64,000 bases of DNA from Paraburkholderia monticola (lineage in GTDB: Bacteria; Pseudomonadota; Gammaproteobacteria; Burkholderiales; Burkholderiaceae), in contig NZ_LRBG01000035.1 of the NCBI RefSeq assembly GCF_001580545.1, forward strand, positions 186,001 through 250,000, read 5' to 3'. A program made the translations under genes and the position numbers. The notes under the pieces were generated by a model. That model had not been told where the DNA came from and ran no database searches. It saw nothing but the letters and a program-made list of their open reading frames with translations. This document shows, piece after piece, positions 44,299-53,192 of this stretch (position 1 is its first letter; the number at the start of each line of letters is the position of its first letter).

Positions 44299-45069
44299 TC
44301 ACGACCGTGCCGCACCCGAGGCCAATGCAGTCTGCGCACGTTGCAGCCATTCGCGATTGTGCTCGCGTGCGAGACGCGTCCAATGCCTGGCATCCTGAAC
44401 GATTTCCGCATAGAGCGCGCTGGCCCGGCGGCGGTCCGCCTCGTCCGGTTGGGTGGCGAGCCAGTCGGCAAACAGGCAGCGCGGCGCGACGTCGTTCGCG
44501 CAGGTCAGCGCCTGTTCGAATGCCGCGCGCGCGCCGGGTGCGCTCAGTGCGGCCAGCGTGCGCGCGTACAGCAGCGCCGGGATGCCCTGATTGCGTGCTC
44601 GCGGATCGACCGAGAACAGATTCGCCAAGGTCGCATCGGCGGCGGTGTACTCGCCGAGCGCGAACTGCGAGCGTGCAAGACCGAGCAGCAACGCGGCATC
44701 GTTCGCGAACGGGCCGTTCGCCGCGGTCTGGAAATGTTCGAGGGCTTCGCGCGGATCGCCGGCATCGAGCAAGGCCTCGCCGAGGCGCATCCGATGCTGT
44801 ACGGTCGGCGCACGGTCGAAATTGGCGCGCGCTTCACGCAGCGCCCGATTCGGATCGACGAATTGCGTTATCGCCTGCGTGGCTACTCGTGCGCCGCGCG
44901 TATGGCGCAGACTTGGCAGATAGATCGCGAAGAAATATACGACGCTGCCGAGCAGCGGAAAAGCAAACAGAATGAATAACCAGTAGATGCCCTGGTTATT
45001 GCGCATTGCGTGGACGGCGAAAAAGATCGCGACAAAAACGTGAAGACCAATTCCAAAGAAATAGGGCAT
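44299..45069 (-). CDS. Membrane-anchored TPR protein
   Basis: 256 residues. Two N-terminal helices (FGIGLHVFVAIFFAVHA; GIYWLFILFAFPLLGSVVYFFAIYL) resemble the PLDc_N-type membrane hairpin, followed by TPR-like repeats (MRLGEALLDAGDPREALEHFQTA; AALLLGLARSQFALGEYTAADATLANLF). Probably an inner-membrane scaffold. It lies between a 33-residue membrane protein and a secreted protein downstream of the oxidase genes. Confidence 0.8.
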   Translation of the reverse strand: MPYFFGIGLHVFVAIFFAVHAMRNNQGIYWLFILFAFPLLGSVVYFFAIYLPSLRHTRGARVATQAITQFVDPNRALREARANFDRAPTVQHRMRLGEALLDAGDPREALEHFQTAANGPFANDAALLLGLARSQFALGEYTAADATLANLFSVDPRARNQGIPALLYARTLAALSAPGARAAFEQALTCANDVAPRCLFADWLATQPDEADRRRASALYAEIVQDARHWTRLAREHNREWLQRAQTALASGAARS

Positions 45070-45096
45070 ATCGATTCAACCTTCGGGCGTGAAGCA

Positions 45097-45198
45097 TCAA
45101 TGCAGCGACTCGACGCGCAAATACGCGAATAAAAGTGACAGCGCGACGACGATCACGCCGGTCGCAATGACGAGACGATTGGCCAACAGTCGACGCAT
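45097..45198 (-). CDS. 33-residue single-helix membrane protein
   Basis: It starts at ATG 45198 with AGGAGA seven bases upstream and encodes MRRLLANRLVIATG, then VIVVALSLLFAYLRVESLH. There is a basic N-terminus and one membrane helix. It sits 10 bases after the flavocytochrome gene and 27 before the TPR gene, on the same strand, so it fits an operon member. Size and topology resemble small subunits of terminal oxidases (CydX/CcoQ-like), but this is inference. Confidence 0.65.
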   Translation of the reverse strand: MRRLLANRLVIATGVIVVALSLLFAYLRVESLH

Positions 45199-45208
45199 CG
45201 CGATTCTC

Positions 45209-46534
45209 CTAGACGAAGCTGTAGCGCTCGGAATGGTAGCGGATGCGCGGCACCTTCATGTCGCCGAGCGCTGTTTCGATCGCATCCATCATCGGATCCG
45301 GTCCGCAGATGAAGTACTCGTGATCGGCAAATTCGGGCGGCAGATGGCGCCGGAACATCGCGGCGTCGATGCGCCCGGTTTCGCCGCTCCAGCCTTCGGG
45401 CGGGTCCGACAGCACATAGACGATACGCAGATCGAGCCGCGTTTTCAGCGCATCGAGTTCTTCGCGGAACGTCAGCGAGTCCCACGTCTTGCCGCCGTAC
45501 AGTAGCACGAGCGGACGTCGATCGCCGCGGTCGGCGAGCGTGCGGATCATGCTCATCATCGGCGTAATGCCGATGCCGCCTGCGATCAGCACGTGCATGT
45601 CGGTCGGATGGCCGATCGTGAATGCGCCGTACGGGCCGTCCAGATACACGCGTTGTCCGGCTTCGAGCGTGTTTACCGTGCTGGTGAAATCGCCGAGATT
45701 GCGGATCGTCATTTCGACACGGCCATTCGCGGCCTCGGCGCTCGACGAAAACGAAAAAGGATGGCCGGTGATGCGGAACGGACTGCCCCACACGTTGAGC
45801 CAGCCGAACTGGCCGGGTTGGAAGCGAAAGCCCGCATGACCTTCAGGCTGCATGACGAGCGTCGTGGTGTCGCCGCGTTCCGCGCGCACTTCGGCGATCC
45901 GGTAGGGACGTCTGAGCATGAAAAGCGGCTTGAACAGCCGCACGTACAGCAGTAGCGCGATCCAGAAGATCGTCATGCAGATCCACAGCGTGCGCTTGAG
46001 CGGATCGGCCAGATAGAAGCCCCAGCCGATCATATGCAGCACGCCGCCGAAGATCGCGACCAGCGCGAGCGCGATGTGCGACAGATGCCACAGCTCGTAA
46101 GGGATCTTCAGTTGCTTGCGCCACAGTGCTGTGATCACCAGCACGATCACCGAGCCGATCGACAGGAACGCGAACCACGCGCCCCATGGAACCTCGAGCA
46201 GCGAGTCGGGCATCTCGAGCTTATCGGAGCCGATCGCGAACAGAATCAGCGGATGCACGACGACGAGGCCGACCGCGAGCAACGACACGCGTCGATGGAA
46301 ATGGTAGATGACGTCTTCGCCCCACGGCTCGGTCACGTGACGAAAGCGCGCGGTGAGGCCGAATTGCAGGCCCATCATCGCGAGGCCGGAGTAGCCGAGC
46401 GCCACCGAGAACTCGGTGCCGAAGTTGCGCGCGGGCGGTAGCGTACCGGCCAGCAGCGCGAACAGCGGCGCGAGAATGAACAGCAGATAGATGGCCGACC
46501 AGACGGCTTTGCGTGCGAGATCTTGAGACCGCAT
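45209..46534 (-). CDS. Ferric-reductase-like membrane flavoprotein (ferredoxin-NADP reductase fold)
   Basis: 441 residues from ATG 46534, after GGAGGAGCACTG. Residues about 15-215 have five to six membrane helices with paired His residues (VIYHFHRRVSLLAVGLVVVHPL; WHLSHIALALVAIFGGVLHMI), as in ferric-reductase-like haem b domains. The C-terminal half has an FAD-binding motif (HPFSFSSS) and an NAD(P)-binding region (VLIAGGIGITPMMSMIRTL; YFICGPDPMMDAIETAL). It would move electrons from NAD(P)H through FAD and haem across the membrane. It follows the oxidase genes closely. Confidence 0.88.
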   Translation of the reverse strand: MRSQDLARKAVWSAIYLLFILAPLFALLAGTLPPARNFGTEFSVALGYSGLAMMGLQFGLTARFRHVTEPWGEDVIYHFHRRVSLLAVGLVVVHPLILFAIGSDKLEMPDSLLEVPWGAWFAFLSIGSVIVLVITALWRKQLKIPYELWHLSHIALALVAIFGGVLHMIGWGFYLADPLKRTLWICMTIFWIALLLYVRLFKPLFMLRRPYRIAEVRAERGDTTTLVMQPEGHAGFRFQPGQFGWLNVWGSPFRITGHPFSFSSSAEAANGRVEMTIRNLGDFTSTVNTLEAGQRVYLDGPYGAFTIGHPTDMHVLIAGGIGITPMMSMIRTLADRGDRRPLVLLYGGKTWDSLTFREELDALKTRLDLRIVYVLSDPPEGWSGETGRIDAAMFRRHLPPEFADHEYFICGPDPMMDAIETALGDMKVPRIRYHSERYSFV

Positions 46535-46586
46535 CAGTGCTCCTCCATGCAAGGGTGCGTCGCCCGGGCTCGCGCCCGATCCGCGT

Positions 46587-46922
46587 TCAGACGCAGGTGG
46601 TGAGCAGTAGCGCGGGGCCGAACGTGATCACGGTTGCGACCAACGCGGCGATCAGGGTCCAGACGACGACGGTATGCATGAACGAGCTGATGCGTTCGGG
46701 CCCCGGGTCGCGGGTCGCGGCGCGATAGCGCCACAGCCAGCCGATCGCGATCAGATGCAGCAGCAGGATGATCGCGAGACTGGCGCGCAGCGGTCCGGTC
46801 GGCCATGCGAACGCGCAGCCGATCGCATGGAGCGCATAGAGGATCACGAACGCGAGACACCAGATCGTGAAGCCGACGGCGAGCCACCACAACCGCCTTG
46901 GCGAGAGCGGACGCGCATTCAT
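46587..46922 (-). CDS. Small three-helix membrane protein of the oxidase operon
   Basis: 111 residues. The ATG at 46922 overlaps the stop of the oxidase subunit gene (ATGA). Three hydrophobic helices are seen: LAVGFTIWCLAFVILYALHAIG, ASLAIILLLHLIAIGWLW and VVVWTLIAALVATVITFGPALLL. No family recognised. Its coupling to the subunit I-III gene suggests an accessory or small structural subunit (subunit IV-like). Confidence 0.75.
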   Translation of the reverse strand: MNARPLSPRRLWWLAVGFTIWCLAFVILYALHAIGCAFAWPTGPLRASLAIILLLHLIAIGWLWRYRAATRDPGPERISSFMHTVVVWTLIAALVATVITFGPALLLTTCV

Positions 46923-49456
46923 GGTCGGGCTCCCAGCATGGCGACGAGGCTCGGCAGCGCAAGCACGAGTGCAAGCGCGATGAGGCCCGTCGCAAACGTG
47001 TAATCGAGCCACAGGCGCGTGAGACGCAGGTCGGTCAGGCGGCGCGCGGAAACGAAGCCCGCGCCGATACGCAGCACGTTGCTGATCAGGAACAGCAGCC
47101 CGATGCCCGCGTGAATCGCGATATACGTGAGCAGCGCCGCGGCCGTCGCCCCGAGTGCGTGCTCGCGCGGATTCGGTGTCACGCCGTTGATCAGCATCAC
47201 GCAGGCGACGAGCGCGACGATCAGTGCGATGGCCGTCAGCCCGATCGTGCCATGCGGTTTGCGCTCCGCCGCGGCGGCCCGCAGCGAGCCATGCGCGGCG
47301 GCCGCCGCGAGCGCGAGCGCGACGACCGCGACGAGCGCGAGCAGGCGGCTCGGATGCGGCGTCACCGCCGCCGGCCAGTTCGGCGCGGCGATCCAGAGAT
47401 AGAACGTGCCGAAAACCAGCGACGTGAACAGCGTGCCGTCCGCGACCAGTGCGCAGATCAGTGAAAGCCATGACGGCGCGCCGGCCACCTCGGTGTGCGG
47501 CGGCACGCTGACGCCGCGGCCGACCGGCAGCGCGCCGTAATCGCGCGCATGGCCTGCGCTTTGTCCCGCGTAGATGAAGAGGCCGAACGTCACGAACGCA
47601 AACGCGACCGACAGCAGATAGAACTTGAACAGCATCGCGAGCACCGCCGCGCCCGTCACCAGGGCGGTGACGAGCGGCAGATAGGTCGCGTTCGGCAGCA
47701 CGATCAGCTGTTCGGGCTCGCCCGAAGTCATATGCACGCCGAGCGTCTCCTGCCAGCCGTTGCGCGTGAAGCCGAGGTAGCCTTCGCCGCGCGCGAGCGA
47801 GCTGGCGAGCTGGCCCGGTGGGACCTTTTCGGATTCGGCGTCGATGTGCGGGATCGACGCGAACGCGTACGGGGCGGGCGGAATCGGCATGGCCCATTCG
47901 AGTGTGGTCGAGTCCCACGGATTGCGCCGCACGCGCTGGCCGAAACGCACCTGCACGATGATGTCGATCACGACGAGCGCGAAGCCGATCGTCATCACGA
48001 AGCTGCCCACCGAGGACAGCAGATTGAGCCAGTTCCAGCCTTCGTCGCCGCTATAGGTGAAGACGCGCCGCGGCATGCCGAGCAGGCCGGTCAGGTGCAT
48101 CATGAAGAACGTCATGTTGAAGCCGATGAACACGAGCCAGAACGCCGGCACCGAAAGATTGTGCACGGCGGTGCGCCCTGTCAGCAGCGGCAGCCAGTAA
48201 TAGAACGCCGCGAGCATCGGAAACGCGAGCGCGCCGGCCACCACGTAGTGCATATGCGCGACGACGAAGTAGGTGTCGTGCGCCTGCCAGTCGAACGGCA
48301 CGATCGCGAGCATCACGCCGGTCAGGCCACCGCACGTGAACACGAAGAAGAAGCCGAAGATGTACAGCATCGGCACGTCCCAGCGCGGCCGGCCATGCGA
48401 CAGCGTGGCGAGCCACGCGAAGAACTGGATTGCCGTGGGCACAGCGACGATCGCCGAGCCGGCCGAGAAGAACGCGAGCGCGAGATGCGGAATGCCCACC
48501 GTGAACATGTGATGCACCCAGATGCCGAAGCTCAGGAACGCGAGCGCGATGATCGCGACGACGATCGTGCGATAGCCGACGAGCTTGCGTCGCGCGAACA
48601 CGGGGATCATCGTCGACAGCACGCCGGCCATCGGCAGGAAGATGATGTACACGTCCGGGTGGCCGAACAGCCAGAACAGATGCTGCCACAGCAGCGGATC
48701 GCCGCCGCGTGTCGGATCGAAGAACGGCAGGTTGAACGCGCGCTCCACCTCGAGCAGGATCGAGCCCAGAATCAGCGGCGGGAACGCGACGATCATCATC
48801 ATCGCGGTCACGAGGATGTACCACGCGAAGATCGGCATGCGGTCGAGCGACATGCCCGGCGCGCGCATCTTCAGGATCGACACGACGATTTCCATCGCGA
48901 GCGACAGCGCCGAGATTTCGACGAACGTGATACCGAGCAACCAGACGTCGGCGTTCAGTCCGGGCGTGTACACGTTGGAGCTGAGCGGCGTGTACATGAA
49001 CCAGCCGCCGTCGGGCGCGCTGCGCAGAATCAGCGAGACGGTCAGGATCGTGCCGCCGAACAGATAACACCAGTAGCCGTAAGCGGTCAGGCGCGGAAAC
49101 GCGAAGTCGCGCGTGCCGAGAATTTTCGGCGTCAGATAGACCGCGAAGCTTTCGACCATCGGGATCGCGAACAGGAACAGCATCATCGATCCATGCATCG
49201 TGAAGACCTGGTTATAGGTTTCCACGTCCATGAAGTTCGCATGCGGCGTCGCGAGCTGGACGCGCGTGAGCATGCCGAGAATCCCGGCGATCGCGAAGAA
49301 CACGAACGACGTGATCATCATCCGCATGCCGAGGATCGTATGGTTGACCGCGGCGAGCTTTTGCAGACCCGGCCCGGTGCCCCAGATCGCGGCAAGCTGG
49401 CGGTGCAGTCGCAGCGCGTTGATGCCCTGTGATGGCGGCTCGACCGGCACACTCAT
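46919..49456 (-). CDS. Cytochrome c oxidase subunit I-III fusion (caa3-type)
   Basis: 845 residues. Residues 1 to about 560 are subunit I with haem and CuB histidines: TMHGSMMLFLF, FGHPDVYIIFLP, HHMFTVG and VAHMHYVVAGA. From about residue 640 the sequence becomes subunit III-like (HTEVAGAPSWLSLICALVADGTLFTSLVFGTFYLW). Such fusions are known in caa3-type oxidases. At the place of the usual GHPEVYI Glu there is an Asp. It reduces oxygen and pumps protons at the inner membrane. The start overlaps the end of the subunit II gene by four bases, and its stop overlaps the next gene, so translation is coupled. Confidence 0.93.
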   Translation of the reverse strand: MSVPVEPPSQGINALRLHRQLAAIWGTGPGLQKLAAVNHTILGMRMMITSFVFFAIAGILGMLTRVQLATPHANFMDVETYNQVFTMHGSMMLFLFAIPMVESFAVYLTPKILGTRDFAFPRLTAYGYWCYLFGGTILTVSLILRSAPDGGWFMYTPLSSNVYTPGLNADVWLLGITFVEISALSLAMEIVVSILKMRAPGMSLDRMPIFAWYILVTAMMMIVAFPPLILGSILLEVERAFNLPFFDPTRGGDPLLWQHLFWLFGHPDVYIIFLPMAGVLSTMIPVFARRKLVGYRTIVVAIIALAFLSFGIWVHHMFTVGIPHLALAFFSAGSAIVAVPTAIQFFAWLATLSHGRPRWDVPMLYIFGFFFVFTCGGLTGVMLAIVPFDWQAHDTYFVVAHMHYVVAGALAFPMLAAFYYWLPLLTGRTAVHNLSVPAFWLVFIGFNMTFFMMHLTGLLGMPRRVFTYSGDEGWNWLNLLSSVGSFVMTIGFALVVIDIIVQVRFGQRVRRNPWDSTTLEWAMPIPPAPYAFASIPHIDAESEKVPPGQLASSLARGEGYLGFTRNGWQETLGVHMTSGEPEQLIVLPNATYLPLVTALVTGAAVLAMLFKFYLLSVAFAFVTFGLFIYAGQSAGHARDYGALPVGRGVSVPPHTEVAGAPSWLSLICALVADGTLFTSLVFGTFYLWIAAPNWPAAVTPHPSRLLALVAVVALALAAAAAHGSLRAAAAERKPHGTIGLTAIALIVALVACVMLINGVTPNPREHALGATAAALLTYIAIHAGIGLLFLISNVLRIGAGFVSARRLTDLRLTRLWLDYTFATGLIALALVLALPSLVAMLGARP

Positions 49457-50169
49457 TTCTTCACCTCCCCGTTGGTGGCGGCGCTTTTAACTGCGGCCGG
49501 AAAATCTTCCGCACGATCGACGATCACGGTGAAGTGCATCTGCGCGTGACCGATACCGCAAAACTCATTGCATTGCCCGGCGTACTGGCCGGGCTGATCG
49601 GCCTCGATGCGCAGCAGGTTGTGGTGGCCCGGCACGGCGTCGATCTTGCCCGCGAAGCGCGGAATCCAGAACGCGTGCACGACGTCCAAGCTGGTCACGG
49701 AGATATCGACCGGCGTGCCCGCCGGCAGATGCAGCACGTTCCCGGTTTCGACGTTGCCGAGTTCCGGATAGCGGAAGGTCCAGCGCCATTGCTGCGCGAT
49801 CGCCTCGATGCGCGCCGGCGCATGCGCGCGCAGCGGCAGCAGCAACTCGCCTGCGTACAGCGCGTAGCAGACGAGCGGGATCAGGATCACCGCGGGCAGC
49901 ACGAGACCGCCGAGCACGATCCAGCGCGCGGGCGACACCTGCGAGCCCCAGCCGGGCCGGAACACCGTCATCAGAAACAGCACGAGCACCATCGCGAACA
50001 GGATCGCCGCGCCCGTCAGCATCACCCACCACAGCCCGGCGATCGAGGCGGCGGCCGGGCCGGACGGTTCGAGTGTCGAAAGCGGCCCGGTGCAGCCGGA
50101 CAACGCCGCGAGCGATCCTGCTTGGACCACCCGACGCAAGCAGCTATGATGGTTTGCACCACCAGGCAT
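49453..50169 (-). CDS. Cytochrome c oxidase subunit II lipoprotein
   Basis: 238 residues from ATG 50169. The signal peptide ends in LSGC (Cys26), so the subunit is probably lipid-modified. Two membrane helices (LWWVMLTGAAILFAMVLVLFLM; WIVLGGLVLPAVILIPLVCYAL) are followed by the CuA domain, with H in DVVHAFWIP and the ligand set in GQCNEFCGIGHAQMHF. No C-terminal haem c domain is present, so the strict caa3 cytochrome fusion is absent and a separate cytochrome c must donate electrons. No ribosome site is obvious before this start. Confidence 0.9.
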   Translation of the reverse strand: MPGGANHHSCLRRVVQAGSLAALSGCTGPLSTLEPSGPAAASIAGLWWVMLTGAAILFAMVLVLFLMTVFRPGWGSQVSPARWIVLGGLVLPAVILIPLVCYALYAGELLLPLRAHAPARIEAIAQQWRWTFRYPELGNVETGNVLHLPAGTPVDISVTSLDVVHAFWIPRFAGKIDAVPGHHNLLRIEADQPGQYAGQCNEFCGIGHAQMHFTVIVDRAEDFPAAVKSAATNGEVKK

Positions 50170-50190
50170 TCGATGCGAGGGCACACCACC

Positions 50191-50703
50191 ATGGCAAACA
50201 AAGGCAATTCGGGAACCGGCACGAGAAGCGAAGTGATGGTCGAACTGGAGCGGCTCGACAAGGGTTCGGCGGTGGCACTCGTTGGCCATCCGATTCACGT
50301 GATGATGGTGCATTTTCCGATCGCGTTCGTCGTCGCGACATTGGGCGTCGACGTGATCTACTGGTGGACGGGCGACCCGTTCTGGATCCGCGCCGGCCTG
50401 TGGGCCGCCGGCTTCGCGTTCTGGAGCGGCGTGGCCGCGAGCGTGGTCGGCACGGCCGAGCTGCTGCTCGTGCGCGGCATCCGCCTGAAGGAGGCGAGCT
50501 GGTCGCACGCGGTCGCCGCAATGACGCTCGTCGCGCTCGCCGGGGCGAACTGGGGCGTGCGGCTGCTGTACCCCGACCAGATCCTGCCGCATGGACTCGT
50601 GCTCTCGGCGCTCAGCTCGGTGATGACGGGCTTCGCCGGCTGGCATGGGGGCAAGCTCGTGTTCGATCATGGCGTGGGGATTCTCGTTTCGCCGAAGGAA
50701 TGA
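50191..50703 (+). CDS. DUF2231-type membrane protein, opposite strand inside the oxidase cluster
   Basis: 170 residues from ATG 50191 (GAGGG upstream). It contains LVGHPIHVMMVHFPIAFVVATLGVDVIYW, the typical start of DUF2231 proteins, and four membrane helices. It is divergent from the subunit II gene (21 bases apart), and its end overlaps the CopD-like gene by 37 bases in convergent orientation. His residues in the first helices may bind haem or metal. Function unknown; it is often found near respiratory genes. Confidence 0.83.
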   Translation: MANKGNSGTGTRSEVMVELERLDKGSAVALVGHPIHVMMVHFPIAFVVATLGVDVIYWWTGDPFWIRAGLWAAGFAFWSGVAASVVGTAELLLVRGIRLKEASWSHAVAAMTLVALAGANWGVRLLYPDQILPHGLVLSALSSVMTGFAGWHGGKLVFDHGVGILVSPKE

Positions 50704-51179
50704 TGCAGCCACCGGCCAAGTCCGCCGGGCTCGAACAGATGCGGGGCGAACAGGTTCGAGTCGATCTGCGGCTTGGCCAGCACGATCCAGATGATCGCGA
50801 CGATCACGACCAGATAAGCAATCGTTAGCGCGATCGCCGAGGCCCGGCCGAAGCGGCCGTCGGGCAGATACAGATCGTGCAGCACGAGGCCGGCCAGCAC
50901 GTGCAGCATCGCCATGATGCCGACGAACACCATCTTCGCGGTGAACCACTCGACGAAGGTGGCTTGCAGAAAGATCAGCACGGTGCCGCTCGCGATCGCG
51001 ACGAACGCGGCGGGCGAGGTCAACTCCACGAACACGAGCCGCGTGATGCGGTGTAGCCGGTCGAGCTCGGTGCCGGCCGCGAGCCCGCGGCGCTGCCAGA
51101 ACAGATACGGCAGCACGATCAAACCGCCCGACCAGATAGCGATCGCGGCCAGATGAATGAATTTCAGGAGTGTCGTCAC
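50667..51179 (-). CDS. CopD-like membrane protein
   Basis: 170 residues from GTG 51179, whose GTGA overlaps the stop of the assembly gene. Four to five helices are seen, starting with LLKFIHLAAIAIWSGGLIVLPYLFW and including FTAKMVFVGIMAMLHVLAGLVLHDLY, as in CopD/HemJ-like proteins with helix-embedded His residues. A role in copper supply or haem handling for oxidase assembly is likely from context. Confidence 0.78.
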   Translation of the reverse strand: MTTLLKFIHLAAIAIWSGGLIVLPYLFWQRRGLAAGTELDRLHRITRLVFVELTSPAAFVAIASGTVLIFLQATFVEWFTAKMVFVGIMAMLHVLAGLVLHDLYLPDGRFGRASAIALTIAYLVVIVAIIWIVLAKPQIDSNLFAPHLFEPGGLGRWLHHSFGETRIPTP

Positions 51180-51901
51180 AGTGCGGGCTCTCTGACGCGC
51201 AGGCTTGACCAGACGAGCGAGAGTCCTGCCGCGAGATAAGGGATCATCGCCAGGACCCACATCAGCAGTCCGGCGAGTTGCTGGTCGGCGAGCGGCGTGA
51301 GCCCCCACGCGGCCGTGGTCGCGAAGTGCACGACGTAGAGCGGCACCGGCGCGAACACGATCAACGCACCGAGCAGACCCATATGGCCGATCGTCGCGAC
51401 GAGCGCCATTAGCGCGGGTCCGGTCGGCAACAATGGCGAGAAAATGCTGCGCCACATGAGCCAAGCACTACCAAGCAACGTGAGCTGCATCAGCCAGTAG
51501 CCGGGCACGCTCGATAGTCCCCATGCGTAGGGCCCCGGTGCATGCCACAACCAGATGATCACCGCGTGCGCGGCGACCACCGGCACGAGTGGCGGATGCA
51601 TGAGCCGCGGCAGCGGAAACGCGAGCGCGAGCAGCGGCGCGACGGCGGCGATCAGAATGATGTGATGTGTGACGCGCGCGGAGAACAATGCCGACGACAG
51701 CGCGCAGAGCGGCGACACGAACACGACCGCCATCAACGCGATGGCAACCCATCCCGCCCGTGCATTCGCCGAGCGGCCGCTGGCTACGATCCATGCAAGG
51801 GCCGCGAGCGCGACGAGCAATGGCGGGTCCGTATTCCAGCGCAACCACAAGCTCTCTGGGACAGCCGCGGGACCACAGTAGGCGACGGGAAAATATGGCA
51901 T
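51176..51901 (-). CDS. Cytochrome c oxidase assembly protein, CtaG_caa3 family
   Basis: 241 residues with six to seven membrane helices. Family features: VSPLCALSSALFSARVTHHIILIAAVAPLLALAFP, with a His pair and the expected loop, and PLADQQLAGLLMWVLAMIPYLAAGL near the end. This family is needed to build the CuA/CuB oxidase of the caa3 type. It is the first gene of the leftward oxidase run and is coupled to the CopD-like gene. Confidence 0.88.
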   Translation of the reverse strand: MPYFPVAYCGPAAVPESLWLRWNTDPPLLVALAALAWIVASGRSANARAGWVAIALMAVVFVSPLCALSSALFSARVTHHIILIAAVAPLLALAFPLPRLMHPPLVPVVAAHAVIIWLWHAPGPYAWGLSSVPGYWLMQLTLLGSAWLMWRSIFSPLLPTGPALMALVATIGHMGLLGALIVFAPVPLYVVHFATTAAWGLTPLADQQLAGLLMWVLAMIPYLAAGLSLVWSSLRVREPAL

Positions 51902-52215
51902 GGCGCAATATCTTCAACGAGTCCAGGTGCTTCATTAGTACACGCAATGAAACGCGTAACAGAAAACACCTTTGAATTGTCGGGACGGCTCACGATCTGG
52001 CTGATCGCTCATGTACTCTAGCGCAAATAAACTGTTTAGGGACAGCTATCTGAAACTTGTAAGTTTTCGCGTGACAAAATGTTTTCGATTGATCGCTGGC
52101 AACTTTAGTAAAGGCCGGTGTAACGATAGCAAGATAAACTCGATGGTGCGGCGCAATACTCGTGGGTTTCTACTGCGAGGCGTAATATGACGAAATCATG
52201 TGACGGAGGTCCGCC
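51902..52215. other. Less GC-rich intergenic region
   Basis: No gene or clear repeat is seen. It must carry the leftward promoter of the oxidase genes and the rightward promoter of the 52-residue protein. AT-rich stretches (GCAAATAAACTGTTTAGGG; GACAAAATGTTTTCG) are present near 52022-52090. Confidence 0.35.
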
Positions 52216-52374
52216 ATGTTTCATGATCCAATTCAGATTCCTGCAATGATCGAATTGACATTGCTTGCGATCGTGCTGATTGTGGTCAGCATCGTGCGTG
52301 CGAGGCAGCAAAGGGAGCGGGCGAGGAATCGGGCAATGGCGGAGCAGGGAAGATCAGATAAAACGCAAATGTAA
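52216..52374 (+). CDS. 52-residue membrane protein
   Basis: ATG 52216 has a perfect GGAGG six bases upstream. The product has a short N-terminus (MFHDPIQIPAMI), one membrane helix (ELTLLAIVLIVVSIV) and then a basic, Arg/Gln-rich cytoplasmic tail (RARQQRERARNR). No family recognised. It stands alone between the oxidase cluster and the GST gene. Confidence 0.65.
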   Translation: MFHDPIQIPAMIELTLLAIVLIVVSIVRARQQRERARNRAMAEQGRSDKTQM

Positions 52375-52454
52375 TATTCGCATTTAGTGCATCTTTTGAT
52401 GCTCATCTAATTCAGATTCTTTGCGGCTGTCTCGCCGCTTCTATCGATGGCTTG

Positions 52455-52479
52455 CCGGCGTGGCGGGCGGCCACGCCGG
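52455..52479 (-). terminator. GC-rich hairpin after GST gene
   Basis: Perfect 10-bp stem (CCGGCGTGGC / GCCACGCCGG) with a 5-base loop, starting 7 bases after the leftward GST stop. No T-run follows on either strand, so it is only a probable terminator or RNA-stabilising hairpin. Confidence 0.4.
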
Positions 52480-52485
52480 GCCACT

Positions 52486-53118
52486 TCATAACGGCGGACG
52501 CTTCAGCTGAACCCACTGTTGCACGCTGGCACGCTGCCATTGTCGCGTGGCGTATTCCTCGAGCCTGGGCGGAACCGGATCGCCATTCAGCACGAGGCGG
52601 TTGAGCATCAACGCGAGGTCGGTGTCGGCGATGCACCACTCGCCGAACAGGTTAGGCGAGTTGGCTGGAAGCAACGCGTCGGCGGCGGCGAAGAGTTTTT
52701 GTGCCGCCTGTTCTGCGCTGGCGGAAAGTGGGCCGCCGCGTGATCCAAAGAAGATGACTTCGGTGGAACGCTCCTGACGGATCGGTAGCAGATCGCTGCG
52801 CAGCCACGCTTGCACCTGGCGCGCTCGCGCGCGCAGACGTCGGTCTTGCGGATAGACCGGCGTCTGCGGAAATGTCTCTTCGAGGTATTCGGTAATTGCC
52901 GACGACTCGGACAACGCAAAATCATCGTGTATCAGCGTCGGCACGCGCCGCGTCAATGATCGGGCCGCGTAGTCGGTCGCGTGATTCGCTTTGCTCGCGA
53001 GATCGACGGTCGAAAAGTCGAACGGCAAGCGCTTCTCGTGCAGCGTCACGAAGACGGACATCGCGTAAGGGCTCGCGAATTGCGCGTCGGTGTAGAGGTG
53101 GAGGGCGTGTTGTGGCAA
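52486..53118 (-). CDS. yfcF: Glutathione S-transferase, YfcF type
   Basis: 210 residues from TTG 53118, preceded by GGAG. This start matches the N-terminus expected from E. coli YfcF, while the longer ATG at 53199 adds unlike sequence. The thioredoxin-like N-terminal domain includes HLYTDAQFASPYAMSVFV and RRVPTLIHDDFALSESSAITEYLEE (glutathione site). The helical C-terminal domain includes QVQAWLRSDLLPIRQERST and FGEWCIADTDLALMLNRLVLNGDPVP, almost as in YfcF. It conjugates or reduces electrophiles and peroxides with glutathione in the cytoplasm. Confidence 0.88.
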   Translation of the reverse strand: MPQHALHLYTDAQFASPYAMSVFVTLHEKRLPFDFSTVDLASKANHATDYAARSLTRRVPTLIHDDFALSESSAITEYLEETFPQTPVYPQDRRLRARARQVQAWLRSDLLPIRQERSTEVIFFGSRGGPLSASAEQAAQKLFAAADALLPANSPNLFGEWCIADTDLALMLNRLVLNGDPVPPRLEEYATRQWQRASVQQWVQLKRPPL

Positions 53119-53192
53119 GGAGGCTCCGTTTTCGTGAATCGTCGATGTCGAGATTCGAATACTAGCTGCTCGTCGCCCCACCGCGTGGCGTT

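Noticed and set aside
47495..49432. 645-residue plus-strand frame opposite the oxidase subunit I-III gene
   Set aside because: His/Arg/Glu-rich shadow of a membrane protein gene.
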